Assembly: GCA_036494545.1 (NCBI GenBank)
Contig: DASXOB010000016.1
Location: 186,001-250,000 of the forward strand
Length of the DNA: 64,000 bases
Source of the DNA: JAICXG01 sp036494545
GTDB lineage: Bacteria > Verrucomicrobiota > Verrucomicrobiia > Chthoniobacterales > UBA10450
Reading direction: 5' to 3'
The translations under genes were made by a program, and so were the position numbers. Below the pieces are notes generated by a model. That model made no database searches, had not been told where the DNA came from, and saw only the letters and a program-made list of their open reading frames with translations. This document shows, piece by piece, positions 62,252 through 64,000 of this stretch; positions within the stretch are counted from its first letter, which is position 1, and the number at the start of each line of letters is the position of its first letter.

Positions 62252-64000
62252 TTACAAGGCGAGCGCGTCGTGCAAGAATCTGCGGAAGGCTGCGGGGTTG
62301 ACGACCCGATAGTGGGCGCGACTCGGTTTTGGGCCGATCTTGATTGTGATCAAATTCGGCCCGCTCAGTTCGAACATGCTCTCGTCTGTCTGGTCGTCGC
62401 CGGCGCAGAGCGCGAGGTCGTGGGCTTGTTCGCCTAACAATCGTCTGACGGCTTCGCCTTTTGAGATGGCCGCAGCGCTTGCTTCGATGATCTTGCGCCC
62501 ATGCCGGATTGCGACCGACTCGCTTTCCATCACAGCGCCTAGTTCGAAGGCAAGCTGGTGCGCCTTCCACGCGCCGAACTCCGGATCGGTATTGCGATAA
62601 TGCCAGACAAGTGAGGTCTCTTTTTCCTCTACAAAACTGCCTGGAGTCGATTGCTCGTAGCGGCGGAGAATGTTCAAGATCTGATCCTTCCAGCCATAGC
62701 TGAGGCCGCCGTCGAGTCGCTCCCAACTCCCGGCATGCCACAAGGCTGCGCCGTGTTCGGCGATGATGGTAAAAGGATAAGGGCCAAACCATTTCTCCAG
62801 CTCTTCGCGGGAACGTCCGCTGATAATTGTGACGATAAGATTTGGCCGGTTGCGCAACGCTTCGAGGAGAGGTCGCAAGGCGTCGTTAGGCTTGGCCGCG
62901 CCCGGGTCGCGCTCGATTTCGCGCAGGGTGCCGTCGTAATCGAGGAAAAGTGCAATGCGCTTTTGCGCGGCGGCTGCGAGGCGCAACTGCTCTGTCAGCT
63001 CTTCGATCTGCGCGCCGTCCTGCCCCGCCTGCTCCGCGCGAGCGTTACGCAATTGATCGATAAAAGTTCGGGCCCAATGTTGCGCGTCGTATTTCATGAT
63101 GCGAGCGCGCATCGGTTTGTTACGGGCCGCTTTTTCTTCGGGCGTGAGCGCGAGCGCTTCGCGTAAAGCCCGCGCCACGCCTTGAGAATCGTAAGGGTTC
63201 ACGATCATGGCGTTGAAGAGTTCGCCTGCTGCCCCCGCGAATTCGCTCAGGATCAAAACGCCCGGGTCTTCCATTTGGCAGGCGATATATTCCTTCGCCA
63301 CGAGGTTCATGCCATCGATCAACGGCGTGACAAGACCAACATCTGAATGCGCATAGAGCGCGCAGAGATCGATAAAATCGACCGAGCCGTGGATGAAACG
63401 GATCGGACTATTGCGCAGCGTGGCGTAGGTGCCATTGATGCGGCCGACCCGGGCTTCTACTTCGGCGCGCAATTCCTGATATTCCTCCACGCCTTCCCGT
63501 GACGGAACACTCACGAAGATGAATTTGATCGTATCGCGGTCTTCCAACTCCTCGAGGAAACGCTCGATTGCTTCGATGCGATGCAGAATTCCCTTCGTGT
63601 AATCCATGCGCTCGACGGAAAGAACGATTTGTTTGTCGCTATCGCTCGCCTGTATTTGCTCGAGGCGCTGTTTGAATTCCGGCGAATCAAGCGCGGCTTG
63701 AAATCTTGGCGCGTTAATTCCAATCGGGAAAACACCAAGCGCGGCGGTGTGGCCGCTTTCTGTCCGGATGAGCGCGATTTCCGATTCGAGGCCAAGGAGT
63801 CGTAGAACTGTGCTGCGAAAATGGCGCATGTAACCGAAAGTGTGGAACCCGATTAGATCAGCCCCGAGCATCCCAGTGATCAATTCGGTACGTTTGGGAT
63901 GACAGCGAAACGTCTCGAACGATGGAAAAGGCGTGTGAAGAAAGAAGCCGATTCTCAGTTCCGGCATCGCCTCATGCAGAATCGCCGGCACAAGCATCAG
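62252..64000 (-). CDS. otsAB: trehalose-6-phosphate synthase/phosphatase fusion (5' end beyond right edge)
   Basis: A 582-codon fragment of a bifunctional trehalose enzyme, continuing beyond 64000. The synthase (GT20) part shows IGFFLHTPFPSFETFRCHP, LIGFHTFGYMRHF, LSVERMDYTKGILHRIEAIE, and LVTPLIDGMNLVAKEYIACQ with LILSEFAGAAGEL. From about residue 345 the HAD phosphatase part begins, with IALFLDYDGTLREIERDP, IVTIISGRSREELEKWF, IIAEHGAALWH and ALCAGDDQTDESMF. Both active-site sets are present, so UDP/ADP-glucose plus glucose-6-phosphate could be turned to trehalose by one chain. The N-terminal nucleotide-sugar site lies outside the window. It faces the MBL gene tail to tail. Confidence 0.95.
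   Translation of the reverse strand: MMLVPAILHEAMPELRIGFFLHTPFPSFETFRCHPKRTELITGMLGADLIGFHTFGYMRHFRSTVLRLLGLESEIALIRTESGHTAALGVFPIGINAPRFQAALDSPEFKQRLEQIQASDSDKQIVLSVERMDYTKGILHRIEAIERFLEELEDRDTIKFIFVSVPSREGVEEYQELRAEVEARVGRINGTYATLRNSPIRFIHGSVDFIDLCALYAHSDVGLVTPLIDGMNLVAKEYIACQMEDPGVLILSEFAGAAGELFNAMIVNPYDSQGVARALREALALTPEEKAARNKPMRARIMKYDAQHWARTFIDQLRNARAEQAGQDGAQIEELTEQLRLAAAAQKRIALFLDYDGTLREIERDPGAAKPNDALRPLLEALRNRPNLIVTIISGRSREELEKWFGPYPFTIIAEHGAALWHAGSWERLDGGLSYGWKDQILNILRRYEQSTPGSFVEEKETSLVWHYRNTDPEFGAWKAHQLAFELGAVMESESVAIRHGRKIIEASAAAISKGEAVRRLLGEQAHDLALCAGDDQTDESMFELSGPNLITIKIGPKPSRAHYRVVNPAAFRRFLHDALAL

Larger units (their letters stand above)
2398..62891. repeat. dispersed short word TCGTTAGGC / GCCTAACGA
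   Basis: Exact CGTTAGGC starts (plus): 2398, 10306, 11536, 14812, 16228, 19018, 24362, 24948, 33511, 37407, 37755, 42823, 43776, 44372, 47959, 49028, 49467, 49508, 62884. Exact GCCTAACG starts (other strand): 6708, 9078, 11941, 16603, 23508, 25814, 26265, 35500, 37864, 39274, 45090, 46612, 50095, 61379, 61519. Of these 34, 31 have the T that makes TCGTTAGGC. Ten more have TCGTTAGG without the final C (34534, 38875, 42406, 44897, 45433, 47118, 47447, 48321, 61753, 62086). By base composition about two octamers would be expected in 64 kb. Most lie in genes, in several frames; a few are intergenic. The count was made by eye, so a few may be missed. Confidence 0.85.

Noticed and set aside
2398..62891. 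The dispersed word as part of a transposon end or REP-type palindrome
   Set aside because: It is not palindromic, has no conserved flanks beyond nine bases, and lies inside intact genes without target duplications.
2398..62891. The dispersed word as an artefact of preferred amino acids (such as PNE or SLG)
   Set aside because: The same bases are used in at least four coding frames, in both gene directions, between genes and at stop codons.

Overview
The window looks like a GC-rich bacterial chromosome segment, most likely from a soil-type member of the Verrucomicrobiota (Chthoniobacterales-like). That placement is an inference from several features seen together: repeat-containing secreted proteins with GLGPSLADFGL-type modules, multi-module S74 'tail-fibre' adhesins next to an ECF sigma factor and a Ser/Thr kinase, a remnant of an autotransporter-type beta-strand repeat protein, and an AmgK-MurU pair. 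No rRNA, CRISPR array, intact insertion sequence or prophage was seen. There is one tRNA (Thr, anticodon TGT).

Layout. 1-6.8 kb (all minus): the N-terminus of a MASE1 membrane sensor, a PPK2 polyphosphate kinase, and a two-component cluster. The cluster is a 1006-aa histidine kinase with a periplasmic substrate-binding-protein domain, a coupled FixJ-type regulator and two single-domain receivers. 7.06-7.8 kb: two decayed gene fragments. 7.86-20.8 kb (minus): an overlapping operon of a 3078-aa cyclic beta-1,2-glucan synthase-like enzyme, a copper P-type ATPase and an APH/AAA fusion kinase. 21-23.4 kb: tRNA-Thr, DUF1810, a Tat-signal SDR oxidoreductase and a small membrane protein. 23.5-29.8 kb: AddA/AddB-type helicase-nuclease. 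30.1-32.5 kb: secreted PhoD phosphatase with a long Thr-Pro tract. 32.7-35.6 kb (plus): folB, Nudix, tatC, prepilin peptidase. 35.7-42.3 kb: cupin, secreted repeat protein, murU-amgK, MBL hydrolase, C-terminal processing protease. 42.4-45.1 kb: a probable metal-export cluster. 45.1-50.3 kb: phospholipase D/cardiolipin synthase, ppk1-ppgK, thyA. 50.4-61.0 kb: an accessory island with an ECF sigma factor, a broken Ser/Thr kinase-TPR gene, two roughly 1000-aa adhesins each with three internal S74 chaperone domains, and a decayed third copy. 61.3-64 kb: an MBL hydrolase and a trehalose-6-phosphate synthase/phosphatase fusion running off the right edge.

The most striking signal is not a gene. The oligomer TCGTTAGGC (reverse complement GCCTAACGA) recurs across the backbone. 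Hand counting found 34 copies of its core CGTTAGGC where about 2 would be expected by chance, on both strands, in several reading frames, in intergenic DNA and at stop codons. It is absent from the 50.1-61.4 kb island. It behaves like a genome-wide recognition word (Chi-like, uptake-sequence-like or HIP1-like). The window itself encodes two possible partners of such words: AddAB recombination nuclease and a prepilin peptidase.

Several genes share themes. Polyphosphate metabolism: PPK1, polyphosphate glucokinase, PPK2. Envelope sugars and wall: NdvB-like synthase, MurU/AmgK recycling, OtsAB trehalose. Metal handling: CopA and the permease cluster. Protein export: TatC together with a Tat-signal SDR enzyme.
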